DNA of 64,000 bases, taken from positions 327,357 through 391,356 of the forward strand of contig JAAOMT010000627.1 in NCBI GenBank assembly GCA_016748015.1, given 5' to 3'. Positions within the stretch are counted from its first letter, which is position 1. Each line of letters opens with the position of its first letter. This document shows positions 1 through 12,845 of this stretch, one piece after another. A program made the translations under genes and the position numbers. The notes beneath the pieces are model-generated. The model had not been told where the DNA came from. It worked only from the letters and a program-made list of their open reading frames with translations, and made no database searches. The DNA is from Geosiphon pyriformis. Lineage: Eukaryota > Glomeromycota > Glomeromycetes > Archaeosporales > Geosiphonaceae.

Positions 1-398
1 ACTTACATCTTCCATGACAATTGGAAAAATAATTAAGAAAATCTTGCTCATAGACAAAAACTTGTCATATGGAAGACAACTAGAACTCTATGGTTGTCTT
101 GATGAAATTATAAAAGAAATGAAGCTCATAAAGAAAACAACTTCAGAGATACAAGTGGAAATTTTGGGCATTATACATTTAGATGTCCCAAGAGTTTTGA
201 CCATTGCAAGAAGAGCCAAAACTCTTATACAAAAATTTGGTCTCTTGGATACAAAGCTTATTTCATCTCAAGTACTATATACACTATTCACAAAAGACTT
301 CAACAAACTAGTTAGTTTTGAGTTAGACAAAAATCTTCAATTAGATATCCTATAAATAACTTGATTTCGCCAGAGTTCAATCTCTTTGAAGAGGATAA
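1..398 (+). mobile_element. 3' internal end of an LTR retrotransposon, truncated by window start
   Basis: This is the stretch directly left of the LTR at 399-628. It holds one open frame (14-355, 113 codons from an ATG) that I do not recognise: Ile/Leu/Lys-rich, no cysteine motif, no protease, RT or integrase signature. The purine-rich run GAAGAGGATAA just before the LTR (about 388-398) has the position and composition of a polypurine tract. By inference 1-398 is the 3' end of an element whose main body lies outside the window. The open frame could be a gag-like or accessory remnant, or chance. Confidence 0.4.
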
Positions 399-628
399 TG
401 TTATGGTTGAAACCCATAATTTTTATTAGTTATCACATGTATTAGTCACTGATGTCATATAATTAGCCACTCTATTTTTAGATAGTGATTATTGATCTGA
501 TCAATGACCTGACTGTTAACCTAATCATTGACCTAATCATTGACCACTTTTATTAGCTATATAAGTGATGAGTCTCTTAGCTGTAGAAAATCATCTCTCA
601 GACAAGAATCAAATAAATAAAAATAACA
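399..628 (+). repeat. LTR (230 bp, TGTTAT...ATAACA ends)
   Basis: The segment starts TGTTAT and ends ATAACA, a perfect 6-bp inverted terminal repeat of the TG...CA type. Inside, a TATA box (CTATATAAG, about 558-566) lies upstream of an AATAAA-type signal (about 612-620), the order expected for U3-R-U5 read on the plus strand. A purine tract lies immediately left. The left and right flanks do not match as a target duplication, which fits a 3' LTR whose partner is outside the window. The short length resembles Ty1/copia LTRs, but no copia protein is visible to prove it. Confidence 0.55.
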
Positions 629-1063
629 ACTTTCATCTCAATCACTCTCTTATCACTAATTTCCTTTTTCCTACCTTCAAGTATCTGAACATCTTAGGAT
701 AAAAGATTACTTGTTGGCCTTTTCCTAACGTATATAATTGTAGCATTTGAAGATTATTTGAATAAACATGACTAAAAAGCACAAGTTGATACTTGATATT
801 AAATTTTAAGAGCGCCAACGTAAGGCATAGAATTATACCAGTGGTGATCAATTGTTGACAGTATGGACTATCTCTCTACCTTTAGATTTCCCAGTTACTT
901 TTGAAAAGAATAGTGACTGAGATATTTTATGAGACTGATCTTGCACATTGAATCCATACTCATTTAATTCACTCATTGAAGTTGAATTCCCTTTGATTAT
1001 TTCCATCACCCTACAATCCTGTTCTCCCTTGCTATCCATTAGCTTGTTACTCCAACCCGTAAC
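629..1063 (-). other. Unassigned moderate-GC segment between LTR and AT-rich spacer
   Basis: The base composition is higher in GC than the spacer to its right, and two short minus-strand open frames abut (1039-848 and 851-642). Neither resembles a known family. On the minus strand its right edge (about 1063) begins TGTTACGGGTTGGAGTAACA, an imperfect palindrome of the kind seen at LTR ends in this window. It may be another TE fragment, but no second boundary or duplication was found. Confidence 0.25.
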
Positions 1064-1774
1064 AATATAATAATATATATTAATTGCATAATAATTTTAT
1101 AAAAACTGCTTATTTTAAATTTAAATTTAAAAAAATACAAAAATTTAAATAAATAAGCTTTTAAATAATGTAATTTTATTGTTTAAATTGTTTAAATAAT
1201 ATAATTTTAACATTAATTTAAATAACCAATTATATGCAAAAAATACATAAACTATTTGTTATTACAATTATATAAATTGTAATTAAATTACATTTATTAA
1301 CATTTAATAATAATAAATAAAGTTATGAAAATATTTATAAACATTAATTTAACAAAACCATTTTAATAATACAAAATTTAAATTTAAGTAAATAAATCAT
1401 TTTTTTTACTATGGATTCAAATTTATGGCTCCAAACTTAAAATTTGTGAACAAATCTAAAGCCTATGGCAGGCTTTGAATAGTTTGTTGATTGGCTCAAG
1501 ACAAATTCAGTACACAATATTCATGCTGTCAATTAAAAAAATGTGCAATCATTTAAACATTTGCAGCGTAGCAGCCTCATGTATGCTTTAAATTATGTTA
1601 TTGTTTTTAGTCATTCGGAATGAAAAAATGGTGAAATAGGGAACCACTCTTTACATTTAGTCCGAAACATTTCAGCTTTTGGAGACTGGAAAGTCGTTAC
1701 CAAACTCTTATAAACATCGATGCAATTCTTTTGAAAGGGATAGGATATAAATCAGTACAGAAATAAAATTCGTT
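1064..1774. other. AT-rich intergenic spacer downstream of NAA15
   Basis: About 1064-1400 is very AT-rich, without credible coding. It contains a motif near 1217-1260 (ataaccaattatatgc, then cataaactat) that recurs in other deserts of the window. The segment 1400-1774 is more normal in composition and is the 3' flank of the minus-strand gene that ends at 1775. No RNA gene was seen. Confidence 0.5.
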
Positions 1775-4700
1775 TTAAACATTCATAATGACATTGAAAT
1801 GGCAAACCGGTAATGTTCTTGTAGCCAGATATGCTTGGTTATCGATGATATCTAGTAACATATCTTCAGCTTCTTGTTTATATTTCAAATCTATGAGAGT
1901 TAACGTCTCTGCTCCCAACAGTAAATGTGGAATGAAACCTATGTTTCTGTTCATAAATGCAGTGTTGAAATCCCGAAGTGGGACTCCCTCAGGAAGAATG
2001 CTTGCACACTGTTTGGTAATAACTTGGGCTACAATTTTGTGAATCTTGGAATCTTGGTCGACTGCAAAAGTCAAACAATAATTTAGGATTATTTTGAGTT
2101 GTAATTAAGAAATTTTTTATTTACCGGTTATCTTAAACATAATCATATTTTTGTGGAGGATCGGATTGTTTTTCTCAATTTGTTGCGCCCGCAAAAGAGA
2201 CCTGAGGGCTAAGAGGTATTTTTCTGTAGTTTGAAACAAGATTAATCGTGTAATACAAGACAAAGAAAGAAACAAGCTTAGCTTTTAGTATTTTAACTGA
2301 CTTTTTCTTAAATAAATATCAAAACTCATCAGATGAGTTTCAATTTTTTTCGAGGCAAGTTCTTGCAGTGGCCTAAGAAATTTTAGAGCATCAACTAAGG
2401 GGTCGAGAGTCTATTTTTTAAAAAAAAAGAATAGTCGATACTCATAACTGGACATGTTTATTTATTCGGTAGCGATAAATTTGGATAAAAATTATACATA
2501 CTTTTACGAATTTTTCACCATCAGGATCTTCATCCGGAGGTTTATCTACAATTTTTCTTTTAGCCTGTTCCTCTGAAGGTTAGAATCACAGGAAATCCCC
2601 AAGATTAATAAAAACTTTATTGAGGTAAATAGAACATAAATCTGGAACTCTGCTAACCCTTCTTTGCATCTTCTTGTTGAGCCTTAACAGCAGCTTTCTT
2701 AGCCTTACTTTTAGCCTTTTTTATTTCACCTTCAGTCATATTGGCTATGAACAGAGCTAACGTTGGTAAGTTCCTCTCAAAAAGCTTCCTCAGTTTTCGG
2801 ACTTACCATAATCTTCCTTTTCTTCTCCGTTGGTAATGGAGGATGGATTATCGTATAGATTCAAGTAAATCTATTGATATACATTTAAGTAATTTGAATT
2901 TCAGTAATATCTTTCAAAATTTTTCCTACATACTTTGATAGCATTCTGCGCTGCGCGAAAATAATAAGGGTGTGATCGCAATTGATCTTCTAAACGCAGC
3001 ATGCTTCATAAAGTGTAAACGGTAATTAATATGTCTAAGATACTATTAAGGAATAAACCTAGTTTTGGATAAAATTACCTCAAGTAAGCGCGGAGTGTAA
3101 CTTTGCGCAAGCAATAAGAATGAAAATCAAATTGGTCTTCAGTAATATCCGCGAAATGCTAGAAATATTGGATTAGTATGTTAAATAATTTGGCTTATAA
3201 AATTTTTACAGAAAAAATCTTACTACCTTCTCAATTTGATAAAATCGTTTGAGTGCTTTGCCGAACCTTCTATGTCTCATATGACATTCACCTTCCTCTA
3301 GAGCAAACCACATACATTGCATATCCACAAGATCTGTTATTGGATCCGGAGCATCACCCTAAAAGATGATTTCAAACATTAAAATTTTAGTTTATTATAA
3401 ATACCTAAAATCAACAGCCAAAAACATACTCTTGTAAAAAGTCCAACAATCTTTTCGGCTTCTGTCAGTTGACCGTTTCTAAGCATGTATTTGGTGCATT
3501 TTGTATTGATAAATCTATCTTGAAAATCTAGTTCCCGTGCTTCGTTCATTACTTTCATCGCTTCAGCTACGTCTCCACCATGCTATCGTATTGCCAATAT
3601 GTATCAATTAAGACTAATTTGCGAGCTAGATGCCATCGAATATAGCTGTCAAAAATCGGACCTTAAGAATACGACCCTTCGTCATGTACAATTCAACCAT
3701 GGTAGGAGTATGGACAATCGCTTCGTTTATTAGCTCCAGGGCTCTTGTGGTGTTACCCTTATGGTCATAATGTTGAGCAAGAAAATTAAGTGTCCACAAA
3801 TACGCTGTTGGAGGTTCCTTGACTTCAGAATCGGTTTTATTGAATGTAAATGTACTATTTGTCTTCAAAGACTGAAGGTATCCTTCCAGAAGGCTCTCAA
3901 TTAATTTTTCTTTCTCAGGATCTTTGTAAAGGTTTTTAATATTCACGAACAAAGAAAATACGCCTTTGCGAAGCATTGGCTGCAAATATTCATCCAAGAC
4001 CTTCCTGAAATTGTCGCCTGATAAAAATAGTAAGTTAATGGATCAAATAAAAGTTGAATATAATTTTATAGCTTTTTAATGACCAACCAGTCGTAAACTG
4101 TAATGGATATCGTTTGATGAAATTTGATCTTGGATATTTTTCTCCAAATTCTTTGAACTTAGTCATAAGTAATTTTTGCTCCTCTTCGTTTAGTCCTTCT
4201 GATCCGAGCATGAGATTTTTTAGACTTAGTGGAATTCGAGACTTCTTTTACCTTTTTGAACTGAAAAAATAATTCTCACCAGGATTGATTTTTCGAGACT
4301 TTAGAAAGCCTTCGAAGTAATGGTTGCAATCTGGATTACAATCAATTAATTCTAAATATGTAGCTTCAGCTTCTTCGTATCTATCAAGTTTCAACAGAAA
4401 CTGGGCTGAATTAAATTTAAAACAAATGAGTTGGAATTTGCCAAGCGCATTCTTTCATCATCAGTATAGGGCGCAAACCTCTTTTCTCTTTCCAAGATAT
4501 TCGATCACAGACTCCATGTTTAATATCATCAAGATGTTGTAGAGCTGCAAAGATGTTGCCACTTTCTTCGATGATTAGATTATGATACAAAAGCATTTCA
4601 CTATGTTCGAAATCCATTGGCCCTGGCTTTTCCTTTTTGTGAAGGATTGAGCAATTCACTTAGAATCTAGTTGTATTCACATAAATTGAACAAATATAAT

Positions 4701-5607
4701 ACCTTTAGTGTATCTTGATGTGCCTTCAATACGTTTTCCGCTGTTTCGTAATTGCCTAATAAGTGATATGATATAGCAAGGCCCAGCCAATACTTTTGAT
4801 TGGTTGGTTTTTGTTGTAGCAATTGGTTTATTGAGTCCTAAAATCGCCAGAAACTTGAGAATTCTGATAATGTTGAAATTTGCATAGACGTTTCAATCAT
4901 GAGCTTTCTTACATTGAAAGCTTCGTAGTTTCGCATTTGAATCACCAGCAAGGAATAGTCTCCAAGTATTTGCATATTGGCCTTTTTAACATTGATTATC
5001 AGTAAAGTAAATTATTTTTTATGAATTCATGTTATTGAAAAACCTTATCAATCTTCAAGGCTTGGGTGTAACATTTTAACGCTTGGGTATAATTCTTGTC
5101 AGATCGGTGTAGCAACCCATAAACATGCCAACCTGGTAATTATTTAATTTTTAATTTAACTTGATGATGATTCAGAGGATAGATGAGATTCATAAACTTA
5201 CAAATATGACTATACTTTAAGTCGTAACTTAAGCCTTTTTTGACAAATTCATAGGCCTCTTCTTTTCTATCCATATGATTGAGAAAGAGCCCTTTCATTG
5301 CCAAAGTATCTAAGTGAAATATCAAATTTATTTAATAATCACTCATTAATTTGTTTAAATCATGCATCCAGAATTGATACAGGCTTAAGATGAGCCTTTA
5401 CCTCCATGTTCTGGAAATTTTCTCAATATCTGTTCAGCGGCCTTCAAGCCTTTTTTGTACTGTTTGTATTCGTAGCATTTCTATAAGGCAAATTCGTTTA
5501 TTCTACTGAACCAGAGTGCAGATGTACAACAAAGCAACACGACTCATAAAGCTACTTGCTAAAATATGCTTAAAAAGGCCAGACTCTTTTGATGGTAATT
5601 CCCTCAT
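1775..5607 (-). CDS. NAA15: NatA N-terminal acetyltransferase auxiliary (ribosome-anchoring) subunit
   Basis: NAA15 is the TPR scaffold that binds the catalytic subunit NAA10 and docks NatA at the ribosome exit tunnel for co-translational N-terminal acetylation. Many short exons on the minus strand follow the family order. The start is the ATG at 5607 ([16 protein letters not shown]), joined to [19 protein letters not shown], then [20 protein letters not shown] (about 5310-5250), [14 protein letters not shown] (about 5130), [31 protein letters not shown], and [20 protein letters not shown] (about 3935-3870). A long exon with [14 protein letters not shown] and [16 protein letters not shown] follows, then the Lys/Ala-rich helix (about 2760-2500). 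The last exon (2061-1775) carries [20 protein letters not shown]. This spans the whole family length. The first intron appears to use a GC donor. It is divergently transcribed from the WD40 gene. Confidence 0.93.
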
Positions 5608-5832
5608 TTTACTTTAATACACGAATTATGAATGCATAAACGTTGAAGTTAGCAAAGAAAAGTAGGCATGGAAAAAAAAGATAATGGATTGTGGAACTAG
5701 TAGTTGCCAATAATTAAATAACAAAATAATGTGATTTCAGATCTGTGATTGATTTAATTTTTTTAGCACTGAACTTACCCTGGAACAAACGAAAGCTTCA
5801 AAGAAGTAATTGTAGACGCAAGTGTCACCATT
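5608..5832. promoter_or_regulatory. Shared bidirectional promoter region (NAA15 / WRAP53-like)
   Basis: Only 225 bp separate the start codons of the two divergent genes, so both promoters and 5' UTRs must lie here. The segment is AT-rich with T-runs near 5757-5765 and no clear TATA consensus. By inference the two housekeeping genes share a nucleosome-free region. Confidence 0.5.
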
Positions 5833-8687
5833 ATGAATACCCTTACTATTAATGAAAGATCTGAGACGAAGCTTACAGAAAGCTTAGTGCTTGAACAAGA
5901 TAGGCTTGAACATTTTACAAAAAACGCCCTTGATGCTACTTTTAATGGGCTCGGTGGCCCGTCTCAGAGCTCTTTCTCAGCCAATAACACAGATTTAATT
6001 CCTCTGTATGCTTTAAATCCTGAAGAAACTTCATTTGTACAACGAGGAGCTTTGAGAGACTTTTCTACCAATACATCAGAGGAGATCACAGAGTGTGAGA
6101 AAATTAAAGCCCAAGAACAAAATATAGATATAATATATAGTGAATCAACAGAAACACAAAGCAACGAACAACAAACTCTCAACCCTCCTGCTTACGCACT
6201 GTTTTCCTATGATTTTTCAAAGCCTTTGACTCCTATTTATTCTACTCGCGATATGTTTAATGAAACAGTAAAGGATAGCTTGAAAAATTTATCTCTTCAA
6301 ATAGGGCTGGGAGAAAATTATGAAAGTAATGCGACTAATGGTTGGGAGGATAATTTCTTTAAAATCGCTAAATGGTGAGTGACTAAAGCAAGAGGTTCTT
6401 GATATTCTTTTAAATTTCTGAAAATCTAATTTAGACCAGTTTTTTCGAATGTTATTTAACAGGTCACCTGACGGAACTTGTATTTTGACTTCCTCAAATG
6501 ATAATATGATGAGATTGTTCGAGCTGTAAGCTGGTCATCTGTCGCGTTAAGATTCATCCAATTACCTTGCACCATTTACTTTTTGGCCCATCCTCCACTA
6601 TAACACTAGCATTTCGGAACCTCAGGTTCTATGGCACATTGGGCCTCTTTGTGCTTTTATCTTGTTTTGAATTTGATTAATAAAATAGCTGTTTCTCCTT
6701 TTAACAACGCAGGCCATCTGATGTTTTTGAAACAAATGAAGGTTCTCTTAAAGTTTAATTTAGTTTAAAAATCCAAGAATTTTTTTCCGCTCTAATTTTT
6801 TTTCAACTCAGAACTCCTTTTAAAGCCGGTTCTTCTTGCAAGAATTGGTGAAACTGTTTACGATTGTTGCTGGTATCCTATGATGTCAAGCCAAGGTAGT
6901 GTTAAGTTACCGAAATATTTTTCCAGATTCAACTAAAATTGAACAAAAAATAAAAATTTCAGATCCTGGTACGTGTGGTTTTCTCGTGTCAAGCAGAGAT
7001 CATCCTGTCCATTTATGGGATGCCTTCTCAGCAAAGGTATAGATATATTTCAATTATCTCATTGCTTAATTTATATGATATTACAGTATTAACATCAAGC
7101 TGTAGTCGAGATGCTCTTATACAATTATCGATCATCGTGAGCAAGTTGTCGGTCCAAATTCGCTAGCATTTAATCTGGACGGTTCAAAGTAAGTATATTC
7201 TCGCGATCTGTTAAGATTTTATCTTCAATGAAATTACATTTAGCATGGTCTAAGATCAGATAGCTCTGTAAATATTTAACAACCTTACCCAAATTTGAAG
7301 AGGTATTGGGTCATTAAATCTTTGCTACATTTTCAAGAAATCATAATTTCCCGTTTATCATCTTGGTTTCATTTATTTAAGGAATACTGTTTTTAAATGA
7401 AGATTCAACACTTGTTATTCATGAAATTGATTTCTAAAAAGAATTAACTTTTTTATTTGGTATCTTAAAAAGGATATATTGTGGGTACAAAAATATGATT
7501 GAGGTATTTGAAACCAGTCGGCCAGGACGCGAGAGCGAGAAATATCCTACTACCCCCAAAAGAAAGAGTAAAGAAGGACAAAAAGGTAAATATCAATTGA
7601 GCATAATATATTGAATACAGAATTTAGAAAACATCAATCTTAATAAGGTTTTCAGGCGTTATAACTTGCTTCGCATTCAACCCCGATTACTCGGGATTAT
7701 ATGCTGCTGGATCATATTCAAAAACCGTTGGACTTTATGATGAAAGCAACAACTCATTGTTGTTTCTTTTGCGGGCTCTCGCAGGTGGCGTCACTCAGGT
7801 GAATTTAAACTGTGCAATCAAGATATAAATGTGAATAAAGCTTTACATATTTTATTCTGGATTAATTTTGTAGGTTAAATTCTCTACAGATGGTCACTAT
7901 CTTTTCTCAGCATCTCGAAGGGATAATCGAGTTCTATGCTGGGATATTCGAAATACTGGAGAAATACTTTACAAACTTGATCGAAAGGGAGATACCAACC
8001 AAAGACTATCTTTTGACATCGATCCAACAGGAAAATATTTGACTACAGGAAATCAGGTGAGAATTATTTCATTTGTCAAAATCGGAATGCAACAGCGTTA
8101 TACTTTTTCAGTGTATTCTTATAAATTTTGTAGATGAAATCTTATTAACAACATTATTTTGCTCTTGATCCTAATATCCATCTTATTTGTATTAGGTACT
8201 ACTTTCAGTCTCTTTATTTTCCTTCATTAAAATGTCATCCTTAAAAGGAAATTTGCGCTGAATGGTAAGAATTTCAAATTGATAATTCTAATATAGGACG
8301 GCCAAATATTAGTTTATGATATTAGTACTGGAACTGATAAAGGGATTCAGCGAAAAGTCCTCGAGTGTTCTGCACATGGCGGTAAGTTGATGTGAATTTT
8401 AGATTCATTATAAACTCTAATAATGACGCTTCATTTCAATGGTAACAGATTCTATTTCTGCTGTTGAATTCCATCGTGCGTTGCCACTTCTAGTATCTTG
8501 CTCAGGGCAGAGGAAATATCATACTGTTGATGAAAACGATCTCAAAATGATGGAAAATTCTTGGTCTAGACAAAAAAGCAAAAGTGATAACTCTCTTAAA
8601 ATTTGGAAAATATATGGTAACTACGAGTGGTACCCTTATAAAGATTATGATGTCCAGCAACCCTTAGAAATTGAAATAGATCCATGA
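5833..8687 (+). CDS. WRAP53: WD40 protein of the WRAP53/TCAB1 (telomerase Cajal body protein) family
   Basis: In animals TCAB1 binds CAB-box small Cajal-body RNAs and telomerase RNA and directs them to Cajal bodies. The start is the ATG at 5833. Exon 1 (5833-6374) encodes a polar N-terminal tail. The WD repeats then follow in the family order: SPDGTCILTSSNDNMMRLFE (6463-6525), IGETVYDCCWYPMMSSQ (about 6850), VSSRDHPVHLWDAFSAK (about 6985-7040), CSYTIIDHREQVVGPNSLAF (about 7110-7170), YCGYKNMIEVFETSRPGRE (about 7475), CFAFNPDYSGLYAAGSYSKT (about 7670), LFSASRRDNRVLCWDIRNTG (about 7900), and QRLSFDIDPTGKYL. The last exon holds ISAVEFHRALPLLVSCSGQR and ends at 8687. All junctions tested keep frame with GT-AG introns. 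Length is about 500 residues, as in the family. Yeast Swt21-type proteins are the nearest alternative within the same superfamily. Confidence 0.88.
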
Positions 8688-9740
8688 ACATTCGTTTATT
8701 ATCGATTGCCGGGGGCTTTTTGGATTGCTACTGATCTTAGCAATTTAGTGAAAGAAAGTTCTATAAAAATGGAATAAATTAGACCTTCTAATTTTAGCCT
8801 AAAACTTTTCTTCCCCTTTTGTCCTTGATCCTGAGTTCTTTTTTGGAAAAGCAGCAATCAGGAACAATACTTATAGAACTGCAGAATCCATTCCTGAGTT
8901 GCCTTAATTTATAAAACAGATTCTTTCTGACAAAAATCAAAGTGGTATCGTAATAAGATGCGACTGCTAAAAAGTAATATATGCGTGAAAAAGGCTATTT
9001 CATGCTTTAAAAACTAATTGCCAAAATTATATAATGCACCTACCACAAGTTGGTTAAAATGCACTTGCGATTTTGAGATGATATAAATATTTATTTATTT
9101 TAGAAATTTATACTTTCGAAATGAAACCAAAATATCAAACTTTTGAATGACTATTTTTCTCCAAATAGAAAGAAGCATTTAGCTTTATATTTGATTCTAA
9201 CAAAAATATTATATATTTAAAGCTTCTATAATATTAACTTTAAAAAATGGCGTTAATTATAAATATATTATAATATAACATTTCAGATAATAATTAAAAG
9301 TTAAATCAACCAAATATAATATTAATTTTTTTTATTAAATTATAAGATATAAAAAATATTGTTATGAACTTAAAACCAAGTTATATAATTAATAATAAAA
9401 TTTTATTATTATTTATTGGTTTTAATTACAATAATTATAAATAATACATAAAATATAATAATAAAATAATTAATAATTATATAATACTACATAATAAATA
9501 ATGCATAATATATGTTAAAATACAAAAGGTTTTTTTGTTAAAATTGTCATTGTAAAGAAACAATATATGCTAGTTTTAAGTTTTGTTTTAGGCCAAATCA
9601 TAACTAATGACACGACAAAATAAACTTCAATAAAAAGTTCCTTGCTACAGAATATTGGCCTTTCTTTTTCCCGTTGTTTCCAAATCCCCTTTTATTATAA
9701 CCATTTGAACCTCAGATTTAACCTTTTTATTTTACGAAGA
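8688..9740. other. Intergenic region between WRAP53-like and ARMC8 genes
   Basis: The first 350 bp are the 3' flank of the WD40 gene. About 9060-9560 is strongly AT-rich with A/T homopolymer runs and no coding. The last 150 bp are T-rich and probably contain the ARMC8 promoter and 5' UTR. No TE signature could be recognised. Confidence 0.5.
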
Positions 9741-12700
9741 ATGAGTTTAATAGCAAAACACGAGAAAGCTGTGCTTGACCTCAACTCAACTGATCCAGAG
9801 GTGCTTGTGAAAGCTTTGCGATTCATTAAAAATAACATAATTGGAAATAAAACTAAAAAGGGTTTATATATTAGTCTAAATATAATTCCAAAGTACCAAC
9901 TCATTAAAGATTTTTTATTCATTCAAAATTTCCTTTTATGGCAATTTAATTTAATTCTGAATGAATTAAAACCCTTAGGCTCGTGGACTTTCTCAAGTCA
10001 AGGGACATTAGTGAACCGCAGCTGAGAATACAGGCAGCCATTGTACTTGGAAGTTTTGCTTATGGTTATATTCTGTACAATTTTTTGTTTTAATGGCTTT
10101 TTTTTAAATGTGACTTAACTAAATTGATTTATTTGAAAATAGGGGGCGAAGATAATGTGGCAGAAATAATCAAATATGGAGCGATTAAGCCATTGTTAAT
10201 TTGCATATCACCATCTAATGATTCGACTTTAATAGAAGCAGCTGCGCGCGCTTTGAAAGCTATATATAAAAATCCTACTGCAGACAAAAATGACATATTT
10301 CAGGTATTCGGCCATCATATGTCGAGAATTATTTAAACGTGGATTTCCTAACATAATCTCCTTAATTGTTTCAGGATGATCACCTAAAAAATCTTATTAC
10401 ATTAATAAATTCTGCTCCTCTAAATCCAAAAAGTGAACGCGAAAAAATTGCATCAACTCACATTGCTCAATTGGCTGCTACCATCATTGCTCGTTGTTGT
10501 GACACCAATGAGCAACAAACTCAAATTGCTAATGCTGGAGCATTTCCCGCATTGATCGATTTGCTCACAAATGGTTCTGCAAAAGCTCAAGAAGCCGCAT
10601 TGGATGCTTTGGCCTTTCTTTGTCGAGAAAATTCAGATTTTGGACGAATTATTGTGCAGCCAACATGTAAATAGCCATATTTTCATTAGAACAAAATGTA
10701 GAAAATTCACGAAATAATAATTGAAAGGGGCTTTACTCCTTACTAACTCCGAAGTTGAAATTTTGTTTAGGTAGCGTCAGTAGAAATCCAGTAAAAATAA
10801 TGTTCGAGTTGATACGTGATACTTCTCCTACAATGCGCTTGACAGCCGCAAGATGGTAACTCTAAATTTTTCCCAAGTTTTTCCTTTCATAGATTGTGAA
10901 TTTCATTAATCATTATCAAAACATTAGTTTGACGCATCTAAGCCGTGCAAACGCTATTGACGAATATTCCGATGATGTCAAGTTGATTGTTTTGCCTACT
11001 TTGGTTAAATTGCTCGAGGAAAAAGGCTCGGTTCGTGAAGAAGCACCACATGTTCTAGGTGGCTACATTTATCTTTCTTGCTAAAAAATTGATGATTTAA
11101 AATGTCTGAGGTTTAATAATTATATAATTATTGTTGTTATTATTATTATTCAGCATATTTGATACGTGATAATGTAGAATTACAAAGTGCGGCATGTGAT
11201 GCAGACGCTGTTCATAAGCTCGCTGATATAGTAACCCATGTTGCCGAAGAAGAAGCTTCCTATTATGAATCAATTGGAGACAATGATAAATTAAAAGAGG
11301 TTAGTTTTTACATAGTTGCTATTTTTTCAAATTTCTAAATCATGATATTTCAATACAAATTCTTAGAATGCCTTGACCGCAATCGCTGCTATGAGCTCTT
11401 TGTTTGACAAAGGGCGAAAATTGGTAATTTTCGAATTTTTTCTTCTATTGTAGTCCAAATTTTTTTATACTAAACTAATATGTTGCTTTAGGTGGTTGAA
11501 GCCAAAATAATACCACATATTGTTACTGCCATGTCTCATAAATCTTATGGTGTAAGGGCCGCTGCATGTCAATGTACTAAGAGCCTTTCAAGATCTGTCA
11601 ATATATTGAGGACTAGTCTTGTAGATGCAGGTATCGCCACACCTTTATTCAAGGTAGTTTCTAAGTTGTTTCGTTTTTCACTGTTTCCTTTTTTTTATCA
11701 TAAAATCTTTTTGATGTTCTGTAGCTATTATCAGATGAATCATCAGATGTACAAACCACAGCTTGTGCAACTTTGTGTAATATAGTAATGGAATTTTCAC
11801 CAATGAAAAAAGTAAGCACCAATGTAATATATATTTAAAAGTTTATTCTGGATGCAAAAAACACTTAATTCCCTCATTTGTATAATTGAATAGGCAATAT
11901 TGGAGCAAGGAGGAATTGAAAAATTGGTTGAATTAGTACAATCCTCTAATAACAGTCTTAGACTCAATGCAATCTGGGCTTTGAAGAATCTCGTTTGTCA
12001 CGCTGAATCTGATGTTAAAGACGCAGTTATGAAAGTCTTAACCTATCCACTATTAGCGACGTAAGTGCGTTTTTCTTCAAGACTAAATTTCTATGCCTTT
12101 TAAGAAAATAATTTAAACATCCGTTGTATTCACATAGGTTAATTGACGATTCCGAAATAGATGTTCAAGAACAGGCTTTGAATCTTTTGCGCAATCTTGT
12201 TCATCCCAAAGAAAGGGTGATGTTATTTTTATATCATGGTGGTCAAATCGACAATATTCCTCGCTGCATTATATTAAAGTGATGACTTCTTTCATTTCAG
12301 AATATTGAGGAGGTGTTCAAGGGATTGGGTGAAGTTACATTAATGAACATTTTGGAGAAAAGACTTTGTTGGTTTCACTCGCAAATCATCAAACAGGTAA
12401 TAAGCAACCATTATTTATTATATAATATTTTTCTCACCTGAAAAAAACTCCCTTATATTCAAGACCCTATATGTGATCAATAATATTGCTGTTGGAAACG
12501 AGCGACATATTCAAGCCATAATGGCACGCTCAACGATATTAAGACATCTTTTGAACTATATGAAAAATGACAATTCGGAGATACGCTTGATAGCGGTTTT
12601 GTGCCTCAACAATTTAACGTGGATAAAAGATAAACACATATGTAACTTTTGAATATATAATCTTCTTGAGAATTTACTGCTCTTATTCAAGCCAACTGAT

Positions 12701-12845
12701 CTCTTTCTCAGATTCCCAGGAACGAATCCGAAGATTAAGACAAATGGGATTCGAAGACCAAGTTAAAAAAATGATTAACGACGAAAATTTGGATGTTCGG
12801 GAACGAGTCAAGACAGCCATATCACAATTTGCCGAAGTATCATAA
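9741..12845 (+). CDS. ARMC8: Armadillo-repeat protein ARMC8 / GID5 (GID-CTLH E3 ligase subunit)
   Basis: ARMC8 (yeast Gid5/Vid28) is the ARM-repeat scaffold linking the substrate receptor to the RING core of the GID/CTLH ubiquitin ligase. I chose the ATG at 9741 over an in-frame upstream ATG at 9642 because MSLIAKHEKAVLDLNSTDPE aligns with the family N-terminus. Blocks in order: VLVKALRFIKNNIIGN, LVDFLKSRDISEPQLRIQAA (9979 on), VLGSFAYGGEDNVAEI (exon from 10143), AIKPLLICISPS, ISLTHLSRANAIDEY region (about 10925), YGVRAAACQCTKSLSRSVNI (about 11550), LLSDESSDVQTTACATLCNI (about 11720), LVELVQSSNNSLRLNAIWAL (about 11930), VQEQALNLLRNLVHPKE (about 12160), and a last exon ERIRRLRQMGFEDQVKKMIN ending at 12845. 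About a dozen short introns. The ARM repeats cover the full length. Confidence 0.88.

Noticed and set aside
9642-9740. Upstream in-frame ATG for ARMC8
   Set aside because: The extra 33 residues (hydrophobic/aromatic, AT-rich 5' UTR composition) do not match the family; the start at 9741 does.
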